64,000 bases of DNA from Epiperipatus broadwayi (taxonomy: Eukaryota > Onychophora > Udeonychophora > Euonychophora > Peripatidae): assembly GCA_028023455.1 (NCBI GenBank), contig JAQFVV010012986.1:282194-346193 (forward strand). Reading direction: 5' to 3'. Under the pieces are notes generated by a model. That model was not told the DNA's origin. It made no database searches and worked only from the letters and a program-made list of their open reading frames with translations. Every line of letters begins with the position of its first letter. Position 1 is the stretch's first letter. The position numbers and the translations under genes were made by a program. Positions 35,660-49,405 of the stretch are shown here, piece after piece.

Positions 35660-37325
35660 CATTAAATATGTTAATAAATAAAAAGTATGGAGTAAAAAAT
35701 AAATTTTGCAAGGTTAATGATTTAACCAATAGAGGTCTGATGACTATTTTGAATTGAAGTTCATAAGACATTGTAAAGATGATAAAGGGAAAAGGGGAAA
35801 TTCTGGAATTTGTGGAGAAGAATGATGCAAGAGTAAGGATATTTTATAATGATAATTTATTTTTGTTAGCTCCAAAGTAACATTGAGCTATGGAAGGTTT
35901 TTTTTTTTTTGGGGGGGGGGGGGGAATAGAAGTTATAAATGAAAATATTAATTAAGAATGAAAATGTAAATCCTGGGTATTTTTTCTCTATTTTCATTAG
36001 TAGAGGGTTGATATATATAAGACAAAAATAAAGAGCTTAAACGAGAGCTTTAAAAGATAAAGTTAATGGGAGATAAAATACAGTATCATTTTGTCATTGT
36101 ACCACAACTGGAACTAATATTGTGGCTTGGCTTGATGTATTTGAACAAATACTCTATCAAGCAAACAGATTGCTACTAAAATGAATGAATTTTTTTCTGG
36201 GCTGTCTTTTCTTCTATATTAAGAATTTTATTTTTATTAAAAGCAAAAACACAGGTGGCATAGAAAGGATTTTTTTTTTTCAAGAAAGAAACTATGGATA
36301 TTAGATAAAGATTATCAATAGTATGAATCTGTCTAAAAAGTTAATTGAGCAAACTGTGATTGATGGGAAAAGTGAATCAATTTAGATGTAATAGGAAAAC
36401 CATTAATATCAGGATGTATGTCATCTGGTAAGGAAATTGATTTAATGGTGATTTCCTGTTTAAAATTATGATGATTTGACCAAAAGCAAAAGATATAAGA
36501 ATAATATAGTCAAGAGTTTATGATACAGATTTAAAGTGGAAAAACATATAAGATTACATTTTTTCACCATTAACATAAATCAATCAGGAGAAAGTTAAGT
36601 CAGTTAGATTTATTATTTAAAGGCCCATAAAATGTAACCTTTGATCCATTTGTAGAGAGTCGAATAAATTCTAGATTTCTTAGATAGATATTCAGAATAG
36701 ATTATTTTAGCTTATATGTTTAGTTGAACAATAAGATTGTGTTTTTTTGATGCAGTTTGTAATGTGCTTTTTGGTTTGAGATATAATGTACCCAAATCTT
36801 AAATGTTGTGCTTTTTAGCTTAAGATGTAATGTGACAAATCCTTCAATGAATTTGTAGGAAATCTCTATATTATTTCATGGAGAGTATTATATTGATAAA
36901 GAAAAATCAAGCTTATGAGATCCAAAGTCAAGGTATTGACTTTATTAAGATATGTGCAAATTTCAGACAGGGCTGCTGTCAACGTTGTGGGTTTTAAAAA
37001 TCAGTCTCATTATGTTATTACAAATAAGCATTAACCCTGTCAATCTATGTTAGTATTGCATGTTTAAATACAGTACAGATTCTAAATGTTAAACATAAAA
37101 ATCAAACGAATCATATTTATGATATATATAAGCTTATCAATATGGGTATGGTAATAAGAGTGTTTAAACCGCTAGCTCATGTTACGAGTAAAGATTGTTC
37201 ACAAAATATATGTTTAATATAATGAAAGCAAGATAGTTTTTGCATTGGTGTACAGTTATAATGTAATGGAATCTGAAAAGAATATCATGCTTAGTTAAAA
37301 TAATTTTTTCAGTAACTACTGAGTA
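35660..37325. other. unannotated intron stretch
   Basis: Poly-T then poly-G run at about 35900-35924. No element family recognised in the rest. Confidence 0.45.
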
Positions 37326-37327
37326 CA

Positions 37328-37627
<300 letters not shown>

Positions 37628-37888
37628 ACGTTTCAATAAAGGCTTTATTGATCTCAATGGTTTACATAAGTTTACATCTAGAAAAATTTGAAATTTAACA
37701 TACAATGAATAATATTAGGGTAAACACATATAAATGGATTTAGTGATTACACTTTGTGGTTAATGGACTATAACAATATAAAAATTAAAAAAGCAAAAAT
37801 AATCAGAGCTCTAACGTTTGAGGAGCTTATTTAGTTTTGTCCGCATGTCACTTTGAATGTTAGTTGTATGAGTTTTCCTTTGCAGCAT

Positions 37889-39055
37889 TCACAGCATTGA
37901 TGGTTGTTTTAACAATGACCATGTTGCTGCATATAAGTGGGGGTTGGTTATTATTTTATCTCTATTTCGAATGTGTAGCAGTTTGTTGCTAAATGTAGCT
38001 GGGTGTCGTCTGGTGTTATTGCCAATTAAGAAAGTACATCGGGTGCACCAATACGCATATAGAACAAATGTGGCTGCCCTAATGCTAGGTATTGATCTTC
38101 CCTGAAAAGCAGCTATTATGTGATTTATGATTGTACCCGGTTTTCTGTAGGTGTTACACATCATCTGTTATGTTTGGTTAAGTGCTACACATTGATAAAT
38201 AAAGTGGTCCAGTGTCTCTTCTGCTTGATGGCAGAGCCCACGAAAGGGGTCAATAGATATATACATTCTTTTATGATAAAGAAAGTGGGTTGTTGGCAAG
38301 GCAATGAGATTGATTTTCATGATAAAATCAAAGTATTTGGGCTCTAGAGCCCATTTTTTATATTCCTTGAGTAGTCTCTTGTTGTTAATTCCTAGCATAG
38401 GTTGTATAACATTAGTATCTGCTTCTCTGTTTATTAAACCATAAATATCCCAGTATGAATACTTATGCAAATACTGTTCTGGAATCTTGTCTGTGGTTTT
38501 GCATTGGTATATAATGTTGGTGAAAAAGGAACCTTTTGGAGGTGGTCTATCTGTTGGAGTAACTTCTAGCAAGTGGTTAATTTTGGGGTATTTGGCAAGT
38601 ATTGTGATTATCGAGTTCCTTAACTTCTGTATATGAAAAACATTGATGTTGTGCAAGCCAAGTCCATTTTTTATTAGAGGTAGGCTAAGTTTTTTTGTGG
38701 AAATTGCTACTGTTTTTCTGGCCCAAAGTAGTTTATTATATATGGTTTTAATTTTTGAGATGAACCCCTTTGAGAATGAAATAACCGGTACATAGTAAGT
38801 TATTTTGGTTGTGATAAGCTGGTTAATTAACTGTACTTTGGAATATAGTGAGAGATATGCCTTGGACAAGGAGCATGCACAGAAACCTTCCATATTTAAA
38901 TGTTTGGCTGGGTCAGTTTGTGATCCAGCATAAATTTTTGTCTCAAGTATACCAAGCAAGTGTGGTTGTATATTCTTGATCCAATGTTTTAACTTATTAA
39001 TTTTTGAGGTTGAGTTCAAACCCCTGACATTGATTGCTGCAATTTTTATTTTCAT
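37889..39055 (-). pseudogene. LINE ORF2, endonuclease start fused to reverse transcriptase C-terminus
   Basis: The frame starts MKIKIAAINVRGLNS and continues to HLLGILETKI, the first part of an APE-type endonuclease. After about residue 70 it jumps to LINQLITTKITYY, IYNKLLWARKTVA, LSLPLIKNGLGLHNI, which is the connection region after the reverse transcriptase, and then CHQAEETLDHFIYQC, the C-terminal Cys-rich motif. About 800 or more residues of a usual 1200-1300 are missing, yet the join is in frame. One in-frame TAA at 38168-38170 precedes QMMCNTYRKPG, and the frame then stays open to 37889. Non-functional for retrotransposition. Confidence 0.85.
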
Positions 39056-39083
39056 TATATGTTTTTTGATTGAGATTTAAATA

Positions 39084-40605
39084 TTAGGGTTGATCTGGTG
39101 TTTCTTCCCATTCATTCTCATATTCCATTTCCAGATCTTCATCTGTTTCCACTGTAGTTGTATTGTTGTGATCAGAAAGGCTAAGGTTGGCTTCTGTTTT
39201 GATTTTTTTGGGCCCTCTATTTTTCTTTGGTGGGCGGCCTGGTCTTCTTTGTTCTGTGTCAGCTTTGGTGATTTGAGGCATATTTGGGGTGATAGCTTCC
39301 ATAATTTCCATTGTTGTATTATTTTTAATATTGGGTGTTTGGTGTGTTATATATATTTTTTCTTGATCACTATTACTGTGTGAGTTTATTTGTTCTTTTA
39401 TTATCTCTTTTTCATCAGTATTTTTGGTAGGCTGACTTAGATTGTGTGCTATTTTTTCCATTGGAGCCTCTTGAGGTTGTTGACTTTCTGTTTTTTTATC
39501 AGTGGGGGTTTGAATTCTATTGGTTGATTTTGTTGATAAATCCAGAATTTCAGGTGCTGGCAACGTGTGTGCAGTTTTTTTATTATTCAATTGCTGTTGA
39601 TCTGTGGTTTTTTTATTAATTTTTTCTTGTTTATTAGTTGTTTTCGTTATCTGTTTTGTACTGTTTGATTCCGGTTGGTGAGCTTCTGTTGGTTGATCTT
39701 CAGAGCTCGGTTGGTTTTTTTGGTTGATTTTGGTGTTGCAATCGATTGCTAAGTGTCCGGTTTCACCGCACACAAAACATCTCGGCCTTAATCCTTTTAT
39801 GTGAATAGTCAGTATTGCATTCTGGTCAATTATTTGTGTTGGAATATCCTCCGGGTTTACATTGTCATTCAGCTTTATTTTGAAATGAAAGTTGTTGCTG
39901 AAAACCGGTATGGGGGTGTCGGATAAGTAGATTTGTTTTATATAAATAGCTTTGCCAAATGACTGTATTAATTTTTGAAAATCCTGAATGGTATATCCGA
40001 AGTAAGTGTTTTTTAATTATTCTGTTACAATAGTTTTGCAAGCTTTGATCGACTATTATTAGCGCGTAGCTTCCCAAAGTTTTTACTTTAGTTTGAAATC
40101 TTGCACGCTGATGTTCATCGAAAAACTGAATTGCAATGTATCGCGAGTTTGGATGCTCTCCAATACTAGAGACTGTATCCCACAATGCTGTTGCTGTCAG
40201 CTCCTCGTAAAGAAGCTCTCTGGGGAATTTATAGAGTGTTAAATTCCTATCAGTGACAGCTAACACTAATCATCTCGGCGAAAAAATTTTTTGGAAAGTT
40301 GCGAATAATTTTTTTGGGATGGTGCTGTTGAAATTAACGTTTATTTCTTGCAGTTCATCTTGATTCCATATCGTTTGGGAGGGCTCTTCATTATTGTTTT
40401 CCATGAGGTTTAAATTATTTATGTTGGCTTGATTTACCTTCCTAAATCTTGCTGTCTGTGTTAATGCTGGACTTTTTTCGATGCTGTGAAGCTGCTGGTT
40501 TATTTTTGTTATGTTTGTGTATGTTTTTGCGATAGTGGCAGTTTTCATTTTATCACCATTTGTTTGAGCGCAATTTACGTCGTTTGCTTCTTGACGCAAC
40601 GCCAT
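39084..40605 (-). pseudogene. LINE ORF1 (nucleic-acid-binding protein with zinc knuckle), broken
   Basis: It opens MALRQEANDVNCAQ at 40605 and runs to an in-frame TGA at 40270, past which the same frame continues LAVTDRNLTLYKFPRELL. A frameshift near 40012-40017 (an A run) changes frame. The other frame then gives IDQNAILTIHIKGL and the knuckle CFVCGETGHLAIDC (CX2CX4HX4C) at about 39765. A Gln/Thr/Lys-rich tail with PGRPPKKNRGPKK, a basic DNA-hook-like stretch, ends at DQP. About 505 residues if repaired. The gag-like role is to bind element RNA. Confidence 0.8.
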
Positions 40606-40640
40606 GCTTGTTGTTGTTGTTATTATTATGATACCTTACG

Positions 40641-41700
40641 GTGAGTATCTAAAATGTATTTATTCAGATGTCTTTTAAGTTATTGGTGACAACGCAAGTA
40701 TCTTATGGTGAATACTATTGGGTTACTTATAAGTTTCCCTCTGCGATTGTCGGTATCAATAATTTTGTATTTTGATCATTTATGTTTATTTTGAAATGTT
40801 TTTGACCGTGGAATCTATGTAATCGATCTATACCCAACATTTTTAAACAAATCTGTGCGAACGTATTTAAATGTTAAAATTAAGTCGGGCGTGAATGGCT
40901 ATATAGTTTTGTAAAGTTGTATTAAGGGAGGGTAATCTTAGGTTATTCATTTCGTAGTTGAATTGGTTCAATGGATTGGATATATTTGTGTAATTAGTAG
41001 ATGTGGTATGAGGTCCACTACGGGCAGGATTATAGATATATGCCACACACCCTCTGTTTGCCTATGGATGGGTTTGTAAGTTGGCAGAAGACTGCCGTCC
41101 ATTCCTATGGAGTTTTTTGTTTATTGTTCTACTTGCCAACAGATGTCACATTCCTGTTGGTGGAGAGTCAATGTCTTCTCTATTTCTACTTATTGTTCAG
41201 AGGTACATTGCTGACAATATAGTATTTTGTGTTGTCGTATCATGCTACATTGAATACATGAATGTATCAGATGGATTGGCGCCAATTTGGTTGCAAAATT
41301 TGTTGCCTAAGGTTAAATCAGGGAAGAATATTTTCTTTTCAAATGCAGATATATGTAGTCTATTCATACTTGACTATCTAAGTAATAATTAAACTCATTG
41401 AAACTTAGTTAAATGTAAAATTAAAAGTTAATATAAAAATCTAAAATGTTAAACTTATTCCTCAAAATTTAAATATTTTATATGTGCGTAAATAAATATT
41501 TTTATATGTTAATTTCTGGCAGTGGCTTTTACTCTTTGATATTTAAGATATAAATTAAGATATAGATTTTTATCTCTGCGTCTCCACTGAGCTAGTGACT
41601 TGGGCTAATGATCGGAATATTTAAATAAAGTGGAATCTTAACAGCGTGTATCTGCCTACTTTATAAATTTTTCTAGGCTCAAATGCCTAGATGGCGCCCT
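40641..41700. other. region between two LINEs, unidentified
   Basis: Somewhat less AT-rich at 40640-41400. Two overlapping plus-strand frames (41001-41222, 41081-41392) show no motif and shift relative to each other. It could include the 5' UTR of the minus-strand LINE, or an old element. Confidence 0.35.
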
Positions 41701-41704
41701 TGTA

Positions 41705-42989
<1,285 letters not shown>

Positions 42990-43635
42990 CTGTTTAATCA
43001 CAATGTATGTATGTGTAAATAAACATATATTTTTATTTTTCCACTGTAATGAATTTACTTTTTTTTTTGGATGTATTTCTATTTTTAAATTAAATAAATT
43101 CAAATGTACTGAATTTAATGTTCAATGAAACCTATAATGTTGCAGCGAAATTAATGATTAATCAGCTGTGAAAGTATTTTAATCACCTGGAAGTAATTAA
43201 CAATATCTATGAATTTATATTTAAAAAGAGAAATTTTAAAAATGTTAAGATAATCTTCCGATAAAAGATGATTTTTTAATTTTAAAAATATTTTCTTAGA
43301 TTCAAATTTATGACGAATTTATATATAAAAAGATTAAGAACTTTTGAAATTAAATATAAACAAGTGCATAGATATTGTGAAAAATATTTTATATCGTTGA
43401 ATTTCATGCTTCATAGCTGCCCAAATTAAAAGGCTAAATTTAACTCCTTATGGATTGCTGGATAAGGTCTATTGCAATTCAGCTTAAAACTAAGATTTTA
43501 TAATATTAATATGAGAGTATGAAACTTCAAAAATAAAAAGTACTGACTCCAAATTAAATACAGTTTTGGAGTTGTAAAATTATAAATACTTATAAGTTTT
43601 AAAAAGTGAAACATGGAATTAGTGATTAACCAAAG
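42990..43635. other. unannotated AT-rich stretch
   Basis: Nothing recognised. Confidence 0.45.
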
Positions 43636-43639
43636 ATTG

Positions 43640-43890
43640 GATGCGTTTACTCCCAGTTATTTGTTGGACTATTTTCATTATCTAATTGAATTGTTAAATG
43701 ATTTTAGAAAATTTATTTACACTGTTTTAAATATACTAAAGTCCTGTCTTCTTAAAAAATTGCTGATTTGATCAGTGACAACTAGCATTGGAATTGAAAT
43801 AATGATCTTTTGATTCATAAATATTGAATTTAAGGTGTTGTTCTAACCAATTATTTTAATGATATCATTAATGTTTTGTTTGATTAAGTA
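43640..43890 (-). repeat. Penelope-like terminal repeat fragment, decayed
   Basis: TTGGACTATTTTCATTATCTAA, TTTTAGAAAATTTATTTAC and GATTTGATCAGTGACAAC parallel the 24065-24310 terminal repeat. No coding part seen. Confidence 0.45.
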
Positions 43891-44654
43891 TAAAATCCAA
43901 ACTGTGTAAAATAAATTTATTAAAGCTAGAACTAACTTATGTATAAAAAATAAAACACTAAATTTTAATTTTTATGGTCAAATTTGAAAAAAAGTATTTA
44001 AAACTTTGATCATTAGAGTAATTAATACGGATAATAATGGCATGGTGTTAATTCATGAGTATAAATGTAAATACCGTTAACATCTTAAGAGTATTATTAT
44101 TTTCCAATAAAAGAAATTGGTTAGGTAAAAGTCATAATTTAAAATGTACAAAATGATGATCATTAGACTTCTATGATGGGTAAGTGGAGATAAGCAAAAA
44201 ATTATAAATATTCCTTATAACTGCAGTTTAAGACTTGGGAGATTTTTTAAGTGATATAAAAATATTTAAAATATGTATATTGTTAGAAAGAGAACTTTCA
44301 AAATATTTATATAATTTATATGTTTAAGGATCAAATTCTAAAATTTATTTATTAAAGAAAGTTAAACTATTTAGAATTTCTTTCAGAAAATTCAAATAGA
44401 TGTGATTGTTTTATCATTGAAAGATTTAATTGAGAATAAAGAATTTTGTTTTGTGGATATTCTTTTCAATTGACTAAACTAAGATTTTTCTTTATAAGCT
44501 CAGTTGTAATTAATCTAGTTGCTTTTCTATCTTGGCTTCTCTCATTATTATCACTAGGTTCAATTATTCAAGGAAATAAAGCCATTTGGTATCCATAATT
44601 TAAAGATAGTGAACTAGCATAGTCACTCTTTGGAAATAAGCATGAGAGAAAAAG

Positions 44655-44945
44655 AATAGCAAAGTCTCCATAGAGTAGTGCCATCTAGTTCAAGACATAG
44701 CAATCAATGGATGCTAGAAGGTTTATGCATAAAATCCCTATCCAGTGCATACTCTCCAATATCCTTAGACCACTTTCTAGCTTGTGCCTTTCATCAGTGA
44801 GAAGCTTATTCTGCGGATGTTGGAAGAGTAGGTACTAGATAGGAATTTTATGCAGAAACCTTCTACCATCCATTGCTATAGCTTGCATCAGATGGCACTA
44901 CTGTATGGAGAATTTGCTACTGTTTTAACAGCTTGTGTACACATA
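44655..44945. repeat. foldback repeat with ribozyme-like centre (family C)
   Basis: Outer arms: GAGTAGTGCCATCTAG with GATGGCACTACTGTATGG; CAATCAATGGATGCTAGAAGG with CCTTCTACCATCCATTG. At the centre on the minus strand (44797-44773) lies CTGATGA, AAGGCACAAGCTA, GAAAG. Same family as 12436-12745. The core strings fit a hammerhead, but stem II has only about 3 pairs. Confidence 0.7.
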
Positions 44946-44949
44946 ACAA

Positions 44950-45890
44950 ATGATGATCATGTGATGTTTTAGAGAGAAAAACTTATAAAATGTTTATAAG
45001 TCATACATTAACAGTAAGTTTTTGAATATAGACAAGGTCATCTATGACATTTTACCTAAAACCATCTTTCAAAAAATAGTTTATCTAAAAATAATACACA
45101 CACACATATATATATATACAATTACTTTATAGACAACATTATGAAGAAAATAGTTATGTTTACAATCTATTTAAAATCTTAGACAAGTATGTTTGAACTA
45201 TCTATAATTATGTTTTGATAATTGCTGCTGAAATATTTTCTGATGACATTATAAACATGGGAACTATATGTTAAATAGGTAATTATATATTATGATCAGT
45301 TAGCTGATGGCATTTTTTAATTTATTATATACACATGACTGATGTAAACAAAAGAATGAAGATTTTCTCTCCCATTTTCTTTTACATTTTGCAAATATTA
45401 ATTCAGCCCCCCTAAGAGTTACATATATTAAATGTTTTCACGAACTAATTATTATGTAAACAAAGAAATGGAGGATATTTCTTATAACAACCAGCAGAGG
45501 TGTTGCTAGGTAATTACCAATTACTAATGACAATTCTAAGCTAAAATACTTGCTCTAGTAGCCAACCTTGAAAAACAAAGAGAAAAATCTCTTTTATTTC
45601 TAACCGAGGGTCTTCTATGGATTTAAACTCAGACATATTTTAATTTAACATATAATGAATTAATATTTACAGGATGTAATAAAATTATTATTCTTGTAAA
45701 TCGTAATACTTATAAATATCTGTCTAAATTTATTAACACATTAGAATAAAAATAAAAGTGTACCATTTTTTTGTTTTTAATTCAAAACAAAAATATAGTT
45801 AAGCTTATTGTCAATAGTAATTGATAATTACCTAGCAACATTTCTGCCAGTACATATTTTTCAAATCATTAAATAAATACTTCACAATTA
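44950..45890. other. unannotated AT-rich stretch
   Basis: Short CA and TA tracts near 45100. No element recognised. Confidence 0.45.
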
Positions 45891-47328
45891 ATTCATGAAA
45901 ATAGTTAATTTAACATATATATATTCATTTTCAACCACTATCAATTCATTGAAGGATGAAGGTCTTGCCAAGTTCAATACATCTTCTCAAATCTTTAGCC
46001 TCTTTTCTCAGTATCACTCCCACATTCTTCCTTATTTCATCCATCCATCTCACTCTTTCCATCCTTTCATAATCTCTTGGAATCCAGTTTAAGATTTCAA
46101 CTGTCAATCTATTATCATCTCTTCTAGAAACATGTCCAGCCCAACTCTATTTCATTTCTTAATTATGTCAATAACATCTGTTTGTTCTCTTACCCATGTA
46201 TTTTATTTTTATCTCTTCTTGTTACTCCTAATATGCATTTTGCCATACTTCTTTGAGTGAACTGGTCTCTGTTTTGCTCCTGTTAACTGTCCAAGATTCA
46301 GATCCATAAATAAGAACTGGTAAAACATATTTATTAAAAATCTTCATTTTCAAACACAGTGGCATATTTTCTTTTGATACTAAATTATTTCCACCAAAAG
46401 CACTCCAAAATTTTAATTCTATGATTAATTTCATCCATTATGTTTCCATCTGTAGTAATAGTCTAATTTAGCTGTCAACTTCTAACTTATTATTATCAAT
46501 TTATATTTTCATCTTTTAAGAAAATTCATTGAACATTACTTTAGTCTTTTTTACATTTACCTTTAGACCTACTTTTTTACTTTCATCTGATAACTCTTGC
46601 AACATTTTCTGAAACTCTAAAGTATTATTTAAAAAAACAACTACATCATCAGCAAAATCTAGATGATTTAAATAATCTCCATTTACTTTTATTCCTTTAA
46701 TTTCCCATTTTAATCCACAAAAAATACATCTTGCAGCACTGCTGTAAAAAGTTTTTGAGATACCCTTCTCAATGTCAATCTTCATAGTATCATTATGTAA
46801 TATAATTGCTGCTGTTGCATTTTCATAAATATGACAATATCCTGGGTCTATATCTTGATGATACAATGCTTTAATTACCCAAGAAATGCTTATGGAATCA
46901 AATGCCTTTTCATAATCTACAAATCCTGAACATAATGGCAACTCATATTTATTGCTCCTTTTTATAACTTCTCTCAATACTTGGATATGATCCACTGTAG
47001 TAAAAACACTTTTAAATCCAGCTTGTTCTTTTGGTCAATTATCTTGGTAAAAATTTTGTATAACACTGATAAAAGACTAATAGATCTGTAATTTCTAATA
47101 TCTTCTTTATCATCTTTTTAAAATATTATTATTAATACTGCATTATTCCAATCATTAGGCACATCTTTATCATTTAGGTGATTGGTATATAACTTTGTCA
47201 AAAAAAATTATATTTCTTTGCTAGCTTCTTTTAAAATCTCTATTACAAATTCTATCATTTCCTGTAGCTTTTCCCTTGTTCATAAATTTAATTGCTTATC
47301 TTACTTCTTCCTTTAAAATCCTGAGCAA

Positions 47329-48167
47329 TTCAGAAGATATGATATATGTATGCACAGATAATGAAGCTAGTATATATCGAAATGAAATATAAGATGCTAT
47401 ATTAGCTGATCGCTTTCAAAAGACTTCTTGCTCTCATATTCATAGCTACTATTTTCTAAAACTTGTGTTGATAGAAGAAAAATATGCAAAATAATGCAAA
47501 TTAGTTATAACTGCCATTTTTGGGACAGACTAAGTAAGGACTTCACCATCACATATCGATCACCTCCCAATACAACCTGACATCAATAATTACAAGGACA
47601 GAATCACACTTGAACTCACCCCTCAGGTTATGTATAAGATGACCTGCCCACAAGCTAACTGCCAGGCTGCATATTATGGGGAGGGACCAATATTGCCAGC
47701 AGAGTGTCTCAGCATAAATACATTTACAATAAAACTAAAACTAAACAGGAAGGCAATTCCATCTATGTTGAGCATAAAAAAAACAACAGGATGTAGATTC
47801 ATATCCACGTCTGCTAACACTGCTTGCTCAGAAAGACATGGTGCTAAATGCAAGATCAGAGAAGCATTACACATAGTAAGCAATCCTAAGTCCATTAATC
47901 AAAAAGAAGCCTGCTTTGCCCAGTCCCGAAAATGGCAGTTATAACTAATTTGAATTATTTTTTATACATTTTTCTTCTAACAATGCAGTTTTTAACAAAA
48001 TACTAGCTATGAATATGAGAGCAAGAAGTCTCTCAAAAGCACTCAGCTAATATAGTATTTTATATTTGCTTTTTATATATACTAGCTTCATTATCTGTGC
48101 ATACAGTACATATATATAGTATTTTACAATTTAATGAAATAAGTAATTCAATCATTTCAGAAGATAT
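47329..48167 (+). mobile_element. Penelope-like insertion nested in the RTE copy, with 12-bp target duplication
   Basis: TTCAGAAGATAT occurs at 47329-47340 and 48156-48167, directly flanking an insert of about 815 bp. The insert has inverse arms (about 47341-47535 and 47930-48130), sharing CAGATAATGAAGCTAGTATAT and CTTCTTGCTCTCATATTCATAG with their inverses. Between them lies an open frame (47630-47944): MYKMTCPQANCQAAYYGE ... KIREALHIVSNPKSIN. The YKxTCP..C..YYGE and IKEALHI parts are those of the GIY-YIG endonuclease of Penelope-like elements. Outside the insert, the RTE frame resumes. Confidence 0.82.
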
Positions 48168-49141
48168 AATAGTTGTAAGAGGTACTTTTCCTTGTTTTTT
48201 ATTACTATATAATTCTTGATAGAACTCTTTAACACATTTCATGATGTCATCTCTTTTTTTAGTAATAGTTCCATCTTTTTTTCGTATTGCAGAAATAAGT
48301 TTTCTAACAGTACCAAAATGTTGTTTTACACTCTTGAGATTTTATTCTCTTCTATAACTTTCTTGCTAGTTCACAATTATACTTTCTTAACTCTTTTTCA
48401 CACCATTTCACAAAATTTTAGACATCAATCCTTTTTAATGCATCATTTTTCTTCATAAATTCTCTAGTCTCAGTAGAAATTTTACAGGTCAATTGCTTTT
48501 TAGTATCCAGCTATCTTTGTTGCAGTTATTAAATGTGTATCAGTTATTTTCCTATTAATTTCATTGAAATCTGAATCATAGTCAAAATCTGTTAGTATTT
48601 GTAAATGATTTGCTAGTTCTAATTTAAATTGATTAGAATGTTTCTGAAGATTAGGAATATCAATTGTGAATATTGTTTTTCTTAATAATTTTTGTCTCTC
48701 TAGTTTTGCATTAACATGCATCTGCATCTCACTAATTGATGATCACTTCTTGTGTTGAATTTATTAAGAACATTACAATCTTGAAATACATATTTTCTAT
48801 TAGACAAAACATAATTCAATTTTGTTGTATCTTCATTTGGATGCTTCCATGACCATTTCCAGTCAATATTTTTTCAAAAAAAGAGATGCAAACTCCACAA
48901 GTCTATGTCCTTTCTCATTTCTATCACCATAACAAAATTTATCTACATCATTTTCATCTTTCATTTGTTTACCAATTCTGGCATTAAAGTTTACTAGAAA
49001 TGTTATTATTCTTATAGCTTCTTTACTTTCTCTGCAGTTTTCTTCTTATATTCATATATATTACTTTATTATAACTCTTCTCTTATACACTTAAATGCAA
49101 TTTTTTTTATATAATTCCTCCTTTATTTTTCCAATAATTTT

Positions 49142-49164
49142 GATTGTCCTGTAGCCTTCATCAG
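49142..49164 (-). ncRNA. candidate hammerhead core, family B, copy 1
   Basis: On the minus strand, CTGATGA (49164-49158) is intact, followed by AGGCTACAGGACAATC, then AAAA in place of GAAA. Stem II is mispaired in this copy but perfect in copy 4. Confidence 0.5.
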
Positions 49165-49261
49165 AGCTTTTATAACTTTTTTAATTCTGTTTACATTTAT
49201 ACTTCTCTTATACACTTAAATGCAATTTTTTATATATAATTTCTTTTTTATTTTTCTAACA

Positions 49262-49335
49262 GTTTCAACTGACATGTAATCTTCTTCCTCCTTCATTTTT
49301 CTAACAGTTTCTACTGTCCTGCAATCTACATTGGA
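49262..49335 (-). ncRNA. candidate hammerhead cores, family B, copies 2 and 3
   Basis: GAAAC is intact in both (minus strand, ending at 49262 and 49307). In copy 3, GATTGCAGGACAGT keeps most of stem II while CTGATGA has decayed to CCAATGT. These copies restore the GAAA part missing from copies 1 and 4. Confidence 0.45.
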
Positions 49336-49377
49336 GCTTTTATAACTTTATTAAGAATTAAGAAAGTTATAAAAGCT

Positions 49378-49405
49378 CCGATGAAGACTGCAGGACAGTC
49401 AAAAC
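49378..49405 (+). ncRNA. candidate hammerhead core, family B, copy 4
   Basis: CCGATGA (one change), A, stem II GACTG-CAGGA-CAGTC (perfect 5 bp), then AAAAC. Taking the four copies together gives CTGATGA, A, GACTG hairpin CAGTC, GAAAC, the order of a hammerhead core. Stem I partner not identified. Confidence 0.5.

Larger units (their letters stand above)
37628..40640 (-). mobile_element. L1/Tx1-type LINE with large internal deletion
   Basis: Minus-strand element with 5' part, ORF1 (40605-39084), ORF2 remnant (39055-37889), a short 3' UTR and a TAA tail. Both ends of the coding capacity are present, but most of the endonuclease, all of the reverse transcriptase palm motifs and part of the thumb are gone. 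The 5' UTR may extend to about 40960; I could not place the boundary. Confidence 0.85.

Noticed and set aside
39090-39383. 97-codon plus-strand frame with hydrophobic residues
   Set aside because: Antisense shadow of the LINE ORF1.
41001-41392. Two overlapping plus-strand frames as a host gene
   Set aside because: No motif, no splice context, different frames, between two LINEs.
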